Positions 7,967 through 16,749 of a DNA stretch of 26,330 nucleotides are shown here, piece after piece. The DNA is taken from the NCBI GenBank assembly GCA_003242685.1, contig QGVD01000055.1:1-26330 (forward strand), given 5' to 3'. Below the pieces are notes generated by a model. The model saw only the letters and a list, made by a program, of their open reading frames with translations. It had not been told where the DNA came from and did not search any database. Both the position numbers and the translations under genes were made by a program. How positions within the stretch are numbered: position 1 is the stretch's first letter; each line of letters starts with the position of its first letter. The stretch comes from Pseudomonadota bacterium (GTDB lineage: Bacteria > Pseudomonadota > Gammaproteobacteria > Steroidobacterales > Steroidobacteraceae).

Positions 7967-8485
7967 ATGACTTGCGGCACCTCGACCGTGCACACGACGA
8001 GAAAAGTCAACGCCTGCCATCGTGGGTTCCCCGTGACGCTCGCGGGGTGCCTCCTCGTCGGCGGCTGCAGCGCGCACGCGCCCTCTTCCGTCGCTCCGCC
8101 GTCTGCCTTCGAAGCGGCAGCGGCAACGCGGACTCTGCCGCTCAGGCTCGGCTTCTATGTGACCGTCGACGTGCCGTGCAGCGAGGCCTCGAATGCCACA
8201 CTTGGTCTGCTGCATGTGCGCGGTCTCAACGACTCGCGCAACGAATGCGTCTTCGAGTCGATGCAGGGACTCGGTCCGGATCGCTACCGTATCGTCGAAC
8301 GCTGCACGGAAATCGTTTCGGGTGAATCGTCCAGCGATACCGTCGTCTGGGAGGTCCTCTCACCGGATTCCTTCCGCCGCACGTTCGAAACCGGCTGGCA
8401 ATCCGAGATGCGTCACTGCGAGCAGTCGACCCTTCCGGAATGGTGGCGCGACATCGACCTCGACGAGGCCGTCGATCGCGGCTGA
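7967..8485 (+). CDS. Small cysteine-containing lipoprotein, function unknown
   Basis: A 172-residue protein with a positively charged start (TTRK, CHR) and a short hydrophobic stretch ending in LLVGGC. C34 is the likely lipidated cysteine. An earlier LAGC is also lipobox-like, but its hydrophobic run would be too short. The mature part contains four cysteines (C71, C94, C113, C151), enough for two disulfides, and a SNATLGLLHVRG segment. I know this pattern only from hypothetical proteins and cannot assign a function. It is probably anchored in the outer membrane facing the periplasm. It is transcribed alone, divergent from dusA. Confidence 0.75.
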   Translation: MTCGTSTVHTTRKVNACHRGFPVTLAGCLLVGGCSAHAPSSVAPPSAFEAAAATRTLPLRLGFYVTVDVPCSEASNATLGLLHVRGLNDSRNECVFESMQGLGPDRYRIVERCTEIVSGESSSDTVVWEVLSPDSFRRTFETGWQSEMRHCEQSTLPEWWRDIDLDEAVDRG

Positions 8486-8501
8486 CGCCGCTCCACGTCC
8501 C

Positions 8502-8529
8502 TTGACCCACACCTCCCATGCGGCATACT
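8502..8529 (+). promoter_or_regulatory. Candidate sigma70-type promoter for aldehyde dehydrogenase
   Basis: TTGACC at 8502-8507 and CATACT at 8524-8529 are separated by 16 bp. This would start transcription around 8537 and give a leader of about 230 bases before the GTG start. No riboswitch-like structure was recognised in that leader. The call rests on hexamer matches alone. Confidence 0.45.
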
Positions 8530-8767
8530 TGCGCGGACCCCGCCAGAAGCACGATCTGCGCCTATTTCGTTGTTTTGAAAGCAGCTTTGACAGCGATCCT
8601 CCGAGACAGAGCGCGATCTGCGCGCACCGGCTGGGCACCAGTTTCCCTGCATCCGCCGCCGGGCCGAATCACGCCGAGCAGTGCATGACGCTGTGGCGCA
8701 GCGTCGGCCCCCGGTTCCGTCTAATCAATCACTCTCGGTGGCAACTCATTTGAAGAGGTAGCAAGCC

Positions 8768-10249
8768 GTGTCAAATCCCGTTACCACTCATCTTTACATC
8801 GGCGGCAAGGAGCGGAAGACCGCGGAGAAGATGGCGATCGCCGATCCGGCCAAGCCGGGTGTCGTCGTCGGCTACGCCGCCTCGGCCACCCCTCAGGATG
8901 CGAGCGATGCGGTTGCTGCAGCGAAGGCTGCCTATCCCGCCTGGTCGGCTCTCACTCCTCAGCAGCGCGCCGAGAAGATGCTGGCAGCGCTCAACGGCAT
9001 TGCCGAGAACCGCGACGCCGACGCCGCAATCCTTTCACAGGAGAACGGCAAGATCTTCCAGGAGGCCTGGGTCGATTCTCTCGTCCTCGAGCTGCGGTGG
9101 AAGCTCGCTCTCGCCCTCGCGGACGAAGTGAACGCGTCGAAGGAGCTGCCTCCCGTCCCGGGCGCGATTCCCGTGCGGACGACGGTGTCCTACCAGCCGC
9201 TCGGCGTCGTCACCATCATCGTGCCGTTCAACTGGCCGGTCGCCATCCTCGGCGCTTCCCTGCCGCACGCGCTGCTCGCGGGTAACACCGTCGTCGTGAA
9301 GCCTCCGCTCACGGCGCCGCTCGCCACCACTCGCATCGTGCAGCGCATCGCCGAGCAGCTTCCACCCGGCGTCATCAACATCGTCACGGGACCCGACGCC
9401 AACATGACCGCGCTCATCCGCAACCCGGACGTGGCGAAGGTCTGCTTCACGGGCTCCGTCAACGGCGGCAAGAAGATCATGGAGCTCGCGTCGGGAACGC
9501 TCACGCGTGTCACCCTCGAGCTCGGTGGCAACGACCCGGCGATCATCATGAAGGACGCGATCCTCGACGACGTGCACCTCGATCGCCTGTACGCCGCCAT
9601 CTTCGACACCACCGGTCAGATCTGCATGAACGCCAAGCGGCTGTACGTGCACAAGTCGCGCGTCGACGAGGTGGTGCAGGGTCTGTCGAAGCGCCTCGAG
9701 AAGGTCAAGCTCGGCTACGGCCTCGACAAGGACACGACGATGGGTCCGCTGCATTCGCCGGCGCAGAAGGCTTTCGTCGAGAGCCTCATCAAGGAGGCGA
9801 AGGAATCCGGCGCGACGGTGCTGGAGTTCGGCGAGCTGCCGGGCGGCGACATGAAGGGCGGCAACTTCGTGCGTCCCGCCATCGTCGTGAATCCGAAGCC
9901 CACACTGCGCATCGTGACCGAAGAGCAGTTCGGTCCGGTGATTCCGATCATTCCCTTCGAGACCGAAGAGGAAGCGGTCCGCATGGCGAACGACACCTGG
10001 GCAGGCCTCGCCGGTTCCGTCTGGTCGGCCGACCTGGAGACCGCGAAGCGCGTGGCGAACCAGCTCGTCTGCGGCTACGTGTGGATCAACGACCACGGCG
10101 CGACCCGCCTCGACCTGCGCGCGCCCTTCGGCGGCATGAAGGCCTCCGGTATCGGCCGCGAGCAGGGCATCGAAGGCATCCGCGCCTTCCAGGACACCCG
10201 CTCCGTCGCGATCCTCGATCCGGAAGCGCTGGCTTCCATGCAGCACTGA
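8768..10249 (+). CDS. NAD(P)-dependent aldehyde dehydrogenase
   Basis: Oxidises an aldehyde to a carboxylic acid with NAD(P)+ in the cytoplasm. The 493 residues match the usual ALDH length. The Rossmann and active-site landmarks are present: PFNWP with N155, VVVKPP with K178, FTGS at ~227-230, the general base E251 in LELGGNDP, the nucleophile C286 in GQICMNAKR, EEQFGPV near residue 390 and FGGMKASGIGREQG near the C-terminus. K178 is followed by PP rather than the common PSE, so cofactor preference cannot be read directly. The start is GTG, with AGAGG about 10 bases upstream. A strong terminator follows, so it is a single-gene unit separate from the SnoaL cassettes to the right. The substrate is unknown. 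Confidence 0.94.
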   Translation: MSNPVTTHLYIGGKERKTAEKMAIADPAKPGVVVGYAASATPQDASDAVAAAKAAYPAWSALTPQQRAEKMLAALNGIAENRDADAAILSQENGKIFQEAWVDSLVLELRWKLALALADEVNASKELPPVPGAIPVRTTVSYQPLGVVTIIVPFNWPVAILGASLPHALLAGNTVVVKPPLTAPLATTRIVQRIAEQLPPGVINIVTGPDANMTALIRNPDVAKVCFTGSVNGGKKIMELASGTLTRVTLELGGNDPAIIMKDAILDDVHLDRLYAAIFDTTGQICMNAKRLYVHKSRVDEVVQGLSKRLEKVKLGYGLDKDTTMGPLHSPAQKAFVESLIKEAKESGATVLEFGELPGGDMKGGNFVRPAIVVNPKPTLRIVTEEQFGPVIPIIPFETEEEAVRMANDTWAGLAGSVWSADLETAKRVANQLVCGYVWINDHGATRLDLRAPFGGMKASGIGREQGIEGIRAFQDTRSVAILDPEALASMQH

Positions 10250-10267
10250 TCGGGGCAACCCATCCCG

Positions 10268-10303
10268 CCCGTTCCCGGCGTGCCGGGAACGGGCTTTTTT
10301 TTT
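10268..10303 (+). terminator. Strong intrinsic terminator after aldehyde dehydrogenase
   Basis: An 11-bp stem CCCGTTCCCGG / CCGGGAACGGG around a CGTG loop is followed by C and nine T residues. This is a textbook Rho-independent terminator. It separates the housekeeping half of the window from the accessory cassettes. Confidence 0.95.
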
Positions 10304-10355
10304 CGGCCCGTCACGGGCGTCCTCCCGCCCTGTAGCCGCGGCGCTTCCATCGTAC

Positions 10356-10374
10356 TAAACTAAACTTACGAAAC
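10356..10374 (+). promoter_or_regulatory. Shared operator motif, site 1 (upstream of cassette A)
   Basis: TAAACTAAACTTACGAAAC matches the three-site consensus with one mismatch. It is AT-rich in a very GC-rich context and ends 42 bases before the start codon of the first SnoaL gene, a typical operator position. It reads in the same orientation relative to the downstream gene as the other two sites. The binding protein is unknown. Confidence 0.75.
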
Positions 10375-10416
10375 AGCGGCATCAGTCCGTGGCCGCCAGG
10401 AAAGGGGAACACTCGA

Positions 10417-10953
10417 ATGACCAGCCCGTCCGGAAATCCCGCCAATGCGAATCGCCGCGCGTCCCGCTCCATCGAGGAACGTCTGCAGGAGCTCGAGGAC
10501 GAGAGAGAGATCCGTGAGCTGCTCATCGAGTACGCACAGCGTCTCGATGCGCGGGATCACAAGGGCTACGCGGCGCTCTTCACCAGAGACGGCCGCTGGA
10601 GCGGAAAGCTGGGCGACTACCAGGGTCGCGAGGCGATCGAGGCCATGCTGCTCGAGGCCTTCGGCCCGACACCGGAAGGCTTCACGAACACGAACAACTT
10701 CCACCTGATGAGCAACTTCGTCATCAGGATCGACGGCGACCGCGCGACCGCACAGTCACGCATCACGTATTTCGAGCGCAGCCCTGAAGCGAGGCCCGTC
10801 GCCATGCTCGCCGGCCGCTACGAGGACGAGCTCGTCCGTGAAGACGGCCGCTGGCGCTTCAAGCACCGCCACGTGATCGGCGAGATCCCGACGGGCGAGG
10901 AGATCAAGGCGCGCGAGGAAGCGGAAAAGAAGGCCAGGGAGAAGAACACGTGA
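10417..10953 (+). CDS. NTF2-like/SnoaL_4-type protein, single domain
   Basis: A 178-residue cytoplasmic protein of the cone-shaped alpha+beta NTF2-like fold, a family that includes scytalone dehydratase, BaiE, ketosteroid isomerases and other cofactor-free lyases. An acidic helix ERLQELEDEREIRELLIEYA at ~21-40 leads into Y39 and D44, then H96 (NNFHLMSN) and FKHRH near residue 150. These positions resemble the Tyr/Asp/His sets used by BaiE and scytalone dehydratase. The highly charged tail is rich in Lys and Glu. AAGGGG upstream of the ATG gives a good ribosome site. It is the first gene of cassette A, 42 bases behind the shared operator. Its stop overlaps the GTG start of the triple-domain protein, implying translational coupling. 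The reaction is not identifiable. Confidence 0.85.
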   Translation: MTSPSGNPANANRRASRSIEERLQELEDEREIRELLIEYAQRLDARDHKGYAALFTRDGRWSGKLGDYQGREAIEAMLLEAFGPTPEGFTNTNNFHLMSNFVIRIDGDRATAQSRITYFERSPEARPVAMLAGRYEDELVREDGRWRFKHRHVIGEIPTGEEIKAREEAEKKAREKNT

Positions 10954-12944
10954 GCGGCGGGGCGAAGTCCGATCTGGCGACACGGCTTTCTGAGCTCGAG
11001 CGCGAAGCCGAGCGGCGCGAGGATTATCTCGCCATCGCCCGTCTGCAGCGCGCATTCGGCTACTACCTCGACAAGGGTTACTGGCGCGAGGCGGCGGACC
11101 TCTTCACGGAGGACGCCACGTTCGAACAGGGCGTCGACGGCGTCTACGTCGGACGCGAGCGCATCTTCGAGCTCATCGTGCGTCAGACCGGCGGCAACGT
11201 CGGTCCCGGCCTGCCCTTCGGCCAGCTCAACGAGCGCCTGCAGCTCCAGGGAATCGTCACGGTTGCACCCGACGGCCTCACCGCGCAGGGCCGATGGCAC
11301 GAGCTCGCCATGTACGGCCATTACGGCAAGGACGCGTACTGGGGTGACGGCGTCTACGAGAACCGGTACCGCAAGGAGAACGGCGTCTGGAAGATCTCGG
11401 CGCTGCGCTTCTATCCGAACTTCGTCGCACCTTACGAAGGCGGCTGCGCGGTACTGAAGCCCGTCGAAAGCGAAACCGCCTGGCGTACGCCGGCGCTTGC
11501 GAACTTTCCGCCGGACCGTCCGCCGACCGCGACTTACAAACCCTACCCGGACGTGTTCGTTCCGCCCTTTCACTACGAACATCCGGTGAGGAACGCGCAG
11601 CCGATCAGGCTCGGCGCAATCGGGACGGCCGACAAGGACCCGCGCGCGGCTCACCTTGCCGCCATCGAGCTGCGGATCGCCCGGCTCGCCTCGGTCGAGG
11701 CGATCGAGCGGCTCCAGCGCGCGTACGGCTATTACGTCGACAAGGGAATGTGGAGCGAGGCGGCCGACCTCTTCGCCGAAGATGGAACCTGGGAGTGGGG
11801 TCAGAGCGGCGTCTACAAGGGGCGTGCACGCGTTCGTGCGGCGCTTGCGCTCGCGGGACCGGAAGGTCTCGCGCCCGGCATGCTCAACAATCACTACATC
11901 TGCCAGCCGATCATCACCGTCGCGCCGGACAATCGTACCGCGAAGGCGCGCTGGCGCGCGGTCATGCAGCTCTGCCGCGACGGAAAGGCGACGTGGGGCG
12001 AAGGCACGTTCGAGAACACGTACGTCAACGAGAACGGTGTCTGGAAGATCGCGAGCCTCCACTTCTACGTCACGGTGCTGTGGGACTACGACAAGGGATG
12101 GGTCTTCGGAAACATTCCGATGGAAGGACCGAGCAAGGTCCTGCCGCCGGATGCGCCGCCGACGGAAGTCTATGAGTCACTGCCCGGCGTCTATCTGCCG
12201 AAGTACCACTATCCGCACCCCGTGGTCGGCGAGCAGCCGCACAGGCCCGAGCTCCCTCCTCTGCCGTCCGCGGATGCCGACCGGCTCGTTGCCCGCATCA
12301 GATCTCTCTCGGAGCGCGTCGAGCGCATCGAAGACGTGCGCGCATGCGAGAGACTGCAGCGCGCTTACGGCTACTACGTCGACAAGGCGATGTGGCAGGA
12401 AGTCGCCGATCTCTTCGGGCCGGAATCGACGCTCGAGATCGGCGGACGAGGCGTCTTCGTCGGCAAGAAGCGCGTGTTCGAATATATGAGCGTCGGCCTC
12501 GGTCCATCGGGTCCGCAGCCCGGCCAGGTCATCAACCACATGCAGTTCCAAGGCATCGTCACCGTCGCGCCGGACGGGCAGACGGCGCGCGGACGCTGGA
12601 GGGCTTTCGTCATCGGTGGGAGCCCCTGGGCGGCGGTCAACTGGGGCAGCGCGATGTATGAGAACCACTATCGCAAGGTCAACGGCGTGTGGCAGATCGA
12701 GAAACTCCATGCGCCGTTCACGATGTACACGCTCTACAAGGACGGCTGGCACAAGGTGACGACGCCCAATACGAGGCCCGAGAGCTTTCCGCCTCCGCCG
12801 GACCTGCCACCGAGCGTCGTCTATCTCACCTACCCCAACTACTACTGCGCACCTTTCCACTACCCCAATCCGGTGACGGGCAGGGCCGCACCGCCGCCTC
12901 ATCCCGCTGCCGGCGGGCTCGCGCCTCTGGCGCCCCTCGAGTAG
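10950..12944 (+). CDS. Three-repeat NTF2-like (SnoaL_4) protein, function unknown
   Basis: A 664-residue protein made of three tandem NTF2-like repeats, each with its own proline-rich tail. Repeats are at ~25-212, ~240-425 and ~450-642. Each opens with LQRAxGYYxDK (residues 32, 255, 469), continues with xxVTVAPD and NGVWxI, and closes with a PP...YP...HYxxPV tail. Repeats 2 and 3 keep candidate catalytic histidines (H315, H371; H530, H587). Repeat 1 has arginines at both places (R96, R153) but keeps Y39 and D41. There is no signal peptide. NTF2-like enzymes such as scytalone dehydratase and BaiE are trimers, so this could be a single-chain trimer. It starts at GTG overlapping the previous stop, with AGGGAG upstream, and is followed 10 bp later by an MFS permease. 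The reaction and substrate are unknown. Confidence 0.88.
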   Translation: MSGGAKSDLATRLSELEREAERREDYLAIARLQRAFGYYLDKGYWREAADLFTEDATFEQGVDGVYVGRERIFELIVRQTGGNVGPGLPFGQLNERLQLQGIVTVAPDGLTAQGRWHELAMYGHYGKDAYWGDGVYENRYRKENGVWKISALRFYPNFVAPYEGGCAVLKPVESETAWRTPALANFPPDRPPTATYKPYPDVFVPPFHYEHPVRNAQPIRLGAIGTADKDPRAAHLAAIELRIARLASVEAIERLQRAYGYYVDKGMWSEAADLFAEDGTWEWGQSGVYKGRARVRAALALAGPEGLAPGMLNNHYICQPIITVAPDNRTAKARWRAVMQLCRDGKATWGEGTFENTYVNENGVWKIASLHFYVTVLWDYDKGWVFGNIPMEGPSKVLPPDAPPTEVYESLPGVYLPKYHYPHPVVGEQPHRPELPPLPSADADRLVARIRSLSERVERIEDVRACERLQRAYGYYVDKAMWQEVADLFGPESTLEIGGRGVFVGKKRVFEYMSVGLGPSGPQPGQVINHMQFQGIVTVAPDGQTARGRWRAFVIGGSPWAAVNWGSAMYENHYRKVNGVWQIEKLHAPFTMYTLYKDGWHKVTTPNTRPESFPPPPDLPPSVVYLTYPNYYCAPFHYPNPVTGRAAPPPHPAAGGLAPLAPLE

Positions 12945-12954
12945 CAGGCCCGCG

Positions 12955-14349
12955 GTGGAGCTCGCGGCGCCATCGGCTTCCGGTGCACGGCCGCGCGGCG
13001 CGGGCGACGTCGATTCACTGATCGATCGCCCGCGCCTCACCGCGCTGCAGATCCGCATCTGCATCGCCTGCGCGCTGGTGCTGTTCTGCGACGGCTACGA
13101 TCTGCAGGCGCTCGCGCTCGCCGTACCGAGCATGTCTTCGGAGCTCGGTATCCCGGCGAGCAGCTTCGGGACCGCGCTGTCGGCGAGTCTCTTCGGCATG
13201 GCGATAGGCGGCGCGCTCTTCGCTCCGCTCGGCGACAGGATCGGCCGCAAGCCCATGCTGGTACTCGCCATGCTGCTGGTGGGCGGAAGCACCCTCGCCG
13301 CGCTGATCCACGTGAGCACCGCCTGGATCACCTTCTGTCGCCTGCTCACCGGAATCGGCATGGCGATGGCGGGAGTCAATGCCGCGACGCTCTCCGGCGA
13401 GTACGCACCCGCACGATGGCGCTTCTTCATCATGACGGTGCTCACCTGCTTCGTGCCGTTCGGCGCCTTCTCCGCGGCGATGATGGCTCCGCAGGTGATC
13501 GACCTTCTCGGCTGGCGCGGAGTCTTCTTCGTCGGCGGTTTCCTGCCGCTCGCCGTCGCGGTCGTCGTCGCGTTGTCCGCGGCGGAATCGCTCAAGTGGC
13601 TGCTCCTCGAGCGTCCGGGCGATGCACGGATCGCGCGCATCGCCGCCCGCCTTTCGCCCGATACGGACCCCGATCGTCTGGCGATCGAACGGCCCGAGAC
13701 GAGCGAACGGCGTTCGGTTCTCGGCCTCCTGTCGCGTGCGCACCGCGTACGCACACTCGTGCTCTGGCTGTCCGCGGCGAGCGGAGCCTTCTCGCTCTAT
13801 CTGATGATGAGCTGGCTGCCTACCGTGCTTCGCGACGCAGGATGGACCATCGAACAGGCTTTGCGCGGCACGGCCGCCGTTCAGCTCGGCGGCATCATCG
13901 GCAGCCTGCTCATGGCCTGGATGATCGACCGGCGCCGGCTGCTGCAGGGACTGCTGTGCGGCTATGGCGCCGCGCTGTTCGCGCTGCTCGCCATCGGTCT
14001 GCTTCCGGGAGGAGTCGCGTCGTGGCAGTTCCTGCTGATGCTCGTGGGTTCAGGCACGTCCGGCATGCAGGCGCTGTGGATCGCGATCGCCGTCGTGCTC
14101 TTTCCGCCCGATCTGCGCGCGACGAGCGCCGGCTGGCTCAACTGCATGAGCCGCGTCGGCGCGGTGGCCGCGCCGGTTGCGGGCGGCGCTGCGCTTGCCG
14201 CCGGCATCGCGGCCCGGCCGATGCTGCTGTCCATGCTGATTCCGATCGGCGCATCGACGATTGCGATCGTGCTGGCGCGCAGACACTTCGTTCCACCGGG
14301 ATCGGGCTCCGACTCCGGAGAAGCAAACACGGGTGGCTGCGGTTCATGA
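12955..14349 (+). CDS. MFS transporter, aromatic acid:H+ symporter (AAHS)-like
   Basis: An inner-membrane permease of 464 residues with about 12 hydrophobic helices. The signature CDGYDLQALALAVP in the first helix (DGYD at 46-49) is the AAHS hallmark seen in PcaK- and BenK-type permeases. The loop motif GDRIGRKP lies at ~93-100 and GEYAPARWR at ~148-156. It likely imports an organic or aromatic acid with protons. The GTG start sits 10 bases after the triple-repeat gene with no strong ribosome site, so it is the last gene of cassette A. It is clearly paralogous to the MFS gene that ends cassette B, sharing length, the DG(Y/F)DLQALAL motif and the RRHF C-terminus. The substrate is inferred only from family resemblance. 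Confidence 0.92.
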   Translation: MELAAPSASGARPRGAGDVDSLIDRPRLTALQIRICIACALVLFCDGYDLQALALAVPSMSSELGIPASSFGTALSASLFGMAIGGALFAPLGDRIGRKPMLVLAMLLVGGSTLAALIHVSTAWITFCRLLTGIGMAMAGVNAATLSGEYAPARWRFFIMTVLTCFVPFGAFSAAMMAPQVIDLLGWRGVFFVGGFLPLAVAVVVALSAAESLKWLLLERPGDARIARIAARLSPDTDPDRLAIERPETSERRSVLGLLSRAHRVRTLVLWLSAASGAFSLYLMMSWLPTVLRDAGWTIEQALRGTAAVQLGGIIGSLLMAWMIDRRRLLQGLLCGYGAALFALLAIGLLPGGVASWQFLLMLVGSGTSGMQALWIAIAVVLFPPDLRATSAGWLNCMSRVGAVAAPVAGGAALAAGIAARPMLLSMLIPIGASTIAIVLARRHFVPPGSGSDSGEANTGGCGS

Positions 14350-14373
14350 CGGCTCTTTACGCCTGCCATTTTC

Positions 14374-14392
14374 TAAACTAAATTTCCTAAAC
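14374..14392 (+). promoter_or_regulatory. Shared operator motif, site 2 (upstream of cassette B)
   Basis: TAAACTAAATTTCCTAAAC matches the three-site consensus with two mismatches and lies in the 179-bp gap between the first MFS gene and the TonB receptor. A possible promoter TTTACG (14356-14361), 17 bp, TAAATT (14379-14384) overlaps it, so a bound protein would block RNA polymerase. The downstream start codon is 136 bases away. Confidence 0.7.
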
Positions 14393-14515
14393 CGCGACCG
14401 GACGGCCTGACGGCGGCTCCGGAAGGCCCTGAAGACGTCGACGTTCGCGAGCTCCCGAGAAATCCACCGGACAAACACAAACCTGAACGCCGCTCCCGAT
14501 CGGGATCACGGTGAT

Positions 14516-14523
14516 GGAGGAAG
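14516..14523 (+). promoter_or_regulatory. Shine-Dalgarno GGAGGAAG that fixes the TonB receptor start
   Basis: GGAGGAAG lies 5-8 bases before the ATG at 14529. This favours that ATG over the in-frame GTG at 14511 and ATG at 14514, which lie before or within this element and have no ribosome site of their own. Confidence 0.75.
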
Positions 14524-14528
14524 ACTCA

Positions 14529-16703
14529 ATGAAAGGGCGTGATCGCATGTACCAGCAGTGTCTGCGGGTGTCGGCCGCGGCGATACTCGTTGCTTCGGGC
14601 AACGCAACTCTTGCGCAGGATCAGGGAACTGCGGACGAGACATCATCGGGATCGGTTCAGCTCGCCGAGATCGTCGTCACCGCTCAGAAGCGGGCCGAGA
14701 ACCTCCAGGACGTGCCGATCTCGATCACGGCTGTCTCCGGCGACGATCTCGCCTCGCGCGCCATCGTGAACCCGCAGGACCTGCACGGCCTTCTGCCCGG
14801 CGTAGCCTTCCAGCCGAACAACGACCTCTTCGTGACGGTGCGCGGCATCGGGACGTTCAACCTGCAGCCGGGCGTCGACTCCGCGGTCGCCTACACGCTC
14901 GACGGAAACTACATCGCCCACCCGGCGGAGCTGCCCACCGTGCTGTTCGACCTCGAGCGCGTCGAGGCGCTGCGCGGCCCCCAGGGCACGCTGTTCGGCC
15001 GCAACGCCAACGCGGGCGCGATCAACTTCGTCACCGCTCGTCCGACCCACGACTTCGAAGCGAAGGGCTCGATCGGCTTCGGCAACTACGATCTCTTCCA
15101 GACCGAAGCGGTGCTCAACGTTCCGGTCGGCGAGACCTTCGCGATCCGCGGTGCCTTCGCCAGCCGCAAGCACGATGCCTATCTCGATGACGGGCACAAC
15201 GACGAGGAGCAGATCGCCGCGCGCATCCGCGCGCTCTACGAGCCGAACGAGAACGTCAGTCTCGTCGCCACCATCGACTACAACCGCCGCGACGACGCGA
15301 ACATCGGTGTCTCCGAGTGTCCGCCGAATGCGGACGAAGCGGCGTGCGACAACGTCCGCTGGGATCCCTTCGACGGCAACGACGAGGCCAATCCCGACGA
15401 CTACTCGTACGTCGAGAGCTGGGGCGCCTATGCGCAGCTCGACGTGCGGCTCGGCGATTCGATGAATCTGACCTACATTCCGACCTACCGCGAAGCCGAC
15501 ATCTCCTATCTGACCACACCGACGCGGCCATTCATCGAGACCGGCACCACGAACCGCATGCTCACGCAGGAGCTGCGACTGAGTTCCCTGCCCGGTTCGG
15601 CCTTCGACTGGGTCGTGGGCGCCTACTACTCGCGCGAGCGCTTCGACCAGCTCATCACGTACTACTGGGACACCAACCCCAACATTCCGAAGGGACCGAA
15701 CAACGTCATCAACTTCTTCAACGTGGACGAGTACGAGGCCAAGTCCGCCGCCGCGTTCGCCCAGGTCACGGTGCCCGTCACCGATACGTTCCGCGTGACC
15801 GGCGGTCTGCGCTACACGGACGAGAGCAAGTTCTCGGCGGGGTCCGCGCACGCCTACACGGGCACCGTGGACGATCCCGTGCTGGTTTCCGTTCCCACCG
15901 GCACGAAGATCAGCGACGACAGGATCACCTGGAGGCTCGGAGTGGAGCTGGACGTCGGCGTCGACTCCATGCTCTACGCCAACGTCAGCACGGGGTTCAA
16001 GTCGGGCGGCGTCAGTCAGGCCGATCCCAACATCGAGCTGCCGACGACCTACGGCCCGGAGACGATCAAGGCGTATCAGGCGGGCAGCAAGAACCGCTTC
16101 CTCGACGGACGCCTGCAGCTCAACGGCGAAGCCTTCTACTACGACTACAAGGGCTTCCAGTCGCTGCTCGCCTCGTTCCAGCCTTCCGGTCTGCTCTACT
16201 TCCTGACGATCAACTCGCAGACCGCGCGCTTCTACGGCGCGGAGATCGAGTCGAGCTTCCTCGCCACGCCGCGGGACCGCTTCGACGTGTCGGTCGCGCT
16301 CCTCGACACCGAGTTCACCCGCTTCGTCGTGGGTCCGAACGACTTCTCGGGTAACGAAGCGCCCATGTCGCCGAACTACACGGTCAACCTGGGCTACGAG
16401 CGGTACTTCGACTTCGCGAACGGCGGCACGCTCAAGGCGCGCATCGAAACGCAGCTCGTCGACGACTACTTCGTCACTCCCAACAACTTCCCGGGCAGCC
16501 GCCAGTCGGCCTACTCGATGAGCGCGGCGAACCTGAGCTACACCGCTCCGAGCGACAAGTGGACGGTCACCGCGTGGATCCGCAACATCGAGAACGAAGG
16601 CGTCATCTACAACGCCAATCCTCCGGGAACCCGGCCCGTGACGATCGCGTATCCGTTCCCGCCGCGCACCTACGGCGTCACCCTGGTCGCCAGGATGTGG
16701 TGA
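14529..16703 (+). CDS. TonB-dependent outer-membrane receptor
   Basis: A 724-residue outer-membrane transporter powered by TonB/ExbBD. Residues 1-30 are a signal peptide (hydrophobic SAAAILVASGNATLAQ). EIVVTAQKR at ~48-55 is the TonB-box region, followed by the plug domain with DVPISITAVSGDDL and the conserved RGPQGTLFGRNANAGAINF near 150-166. A 22-strand barrel follows, ending in aromatic YGVTLVARMW. This is the style common in sphingomonads and Xanthomonadales, where such receptors import plant or aromatic compounds rather than only iron. It heads cassette B and is not separated from the following genes by any terminator (46-bp gap), so it is likely co-transcribed with the NTF2-like genes and MFS permease. 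Operator site 2 is upstream. The ligand is unknown. Confidence 0.95.
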   Translation: MKGRDRMYQQCLRVSAAAILVASGNATLAQDQGTADETSSGSVQLAEIVVTAQKRAENLQDVPISITAVSGDDLASRAIVNPQDLHGLLPGVAFQPNNDLFVTVRGIGTFNLQPGVDSAVAYTLDGNYIAHPAELPTVLFDLERVEALRGPQGTLFGRNANAGAINFVTARPTHDFEAKGSIGFGNYDLFQTEAVLNVPVGETFAIRGAFASRKHDAYLDDGHNDEEQIAARIRALYEPNENVSLVATIDYNRRDDANIGVSECPPNADEAACDNVRWDPFDGNDEANPDDYSYVESWGAYAQLDVRLGDSMNLTYIPTYREADISYLTTPTRPFIETGTTNRMLTQELRLSSLPGSAFDWVVGAYYSRERFDQLITYYWDTNPNIPKGPNNVINFFNVDEYEAKSAAAFAQVTVPVTDTFRVTGGLRYTDESKFSAGSAHAYTGTVDDPVLVSVPTGTKISDDRITWRLGVELDVGVDSMLYANVSTGFKSGGVSQADPNIELPTTYGPETIKAYQAGSKNRFLDGRLQLNGEAFYYDYKGFQSLLASFQPSGLLYFLTINSQTARFYGAEIESSFLATPRDRFDVSVALLDTEFTRFVVGPNDFSGNEAPMSPNYTVNLGYERYFDFANGGTLKARIETQLVDDYFVTPNNFPGSRQSAYSMSAANLSYTAPSDKWTVTAWIRNIENEGVIYNANPPGTRPVTIAYPFPPRTYGVTLVARMW

Positions 16704-16749
16704 AGCGCAGCCGGCGGATCACTCGCGCAGGACCCGAGAGGCAGTTGTC

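Noticed and set aside
6694..8325. 543-codon plus-strand frame opposite dusA
   Set aside because: DusA on the minus strand has all catalytic motifs, and this frame also runs into the lipoprotein gene without any recognisable domain.
10818..12062. Long minus-strand frames over the triple NTF2 protein
   Set aside because: The plus-strand frame has three clearly related repeats and coupled start. The antisense frames are compositional shadows.
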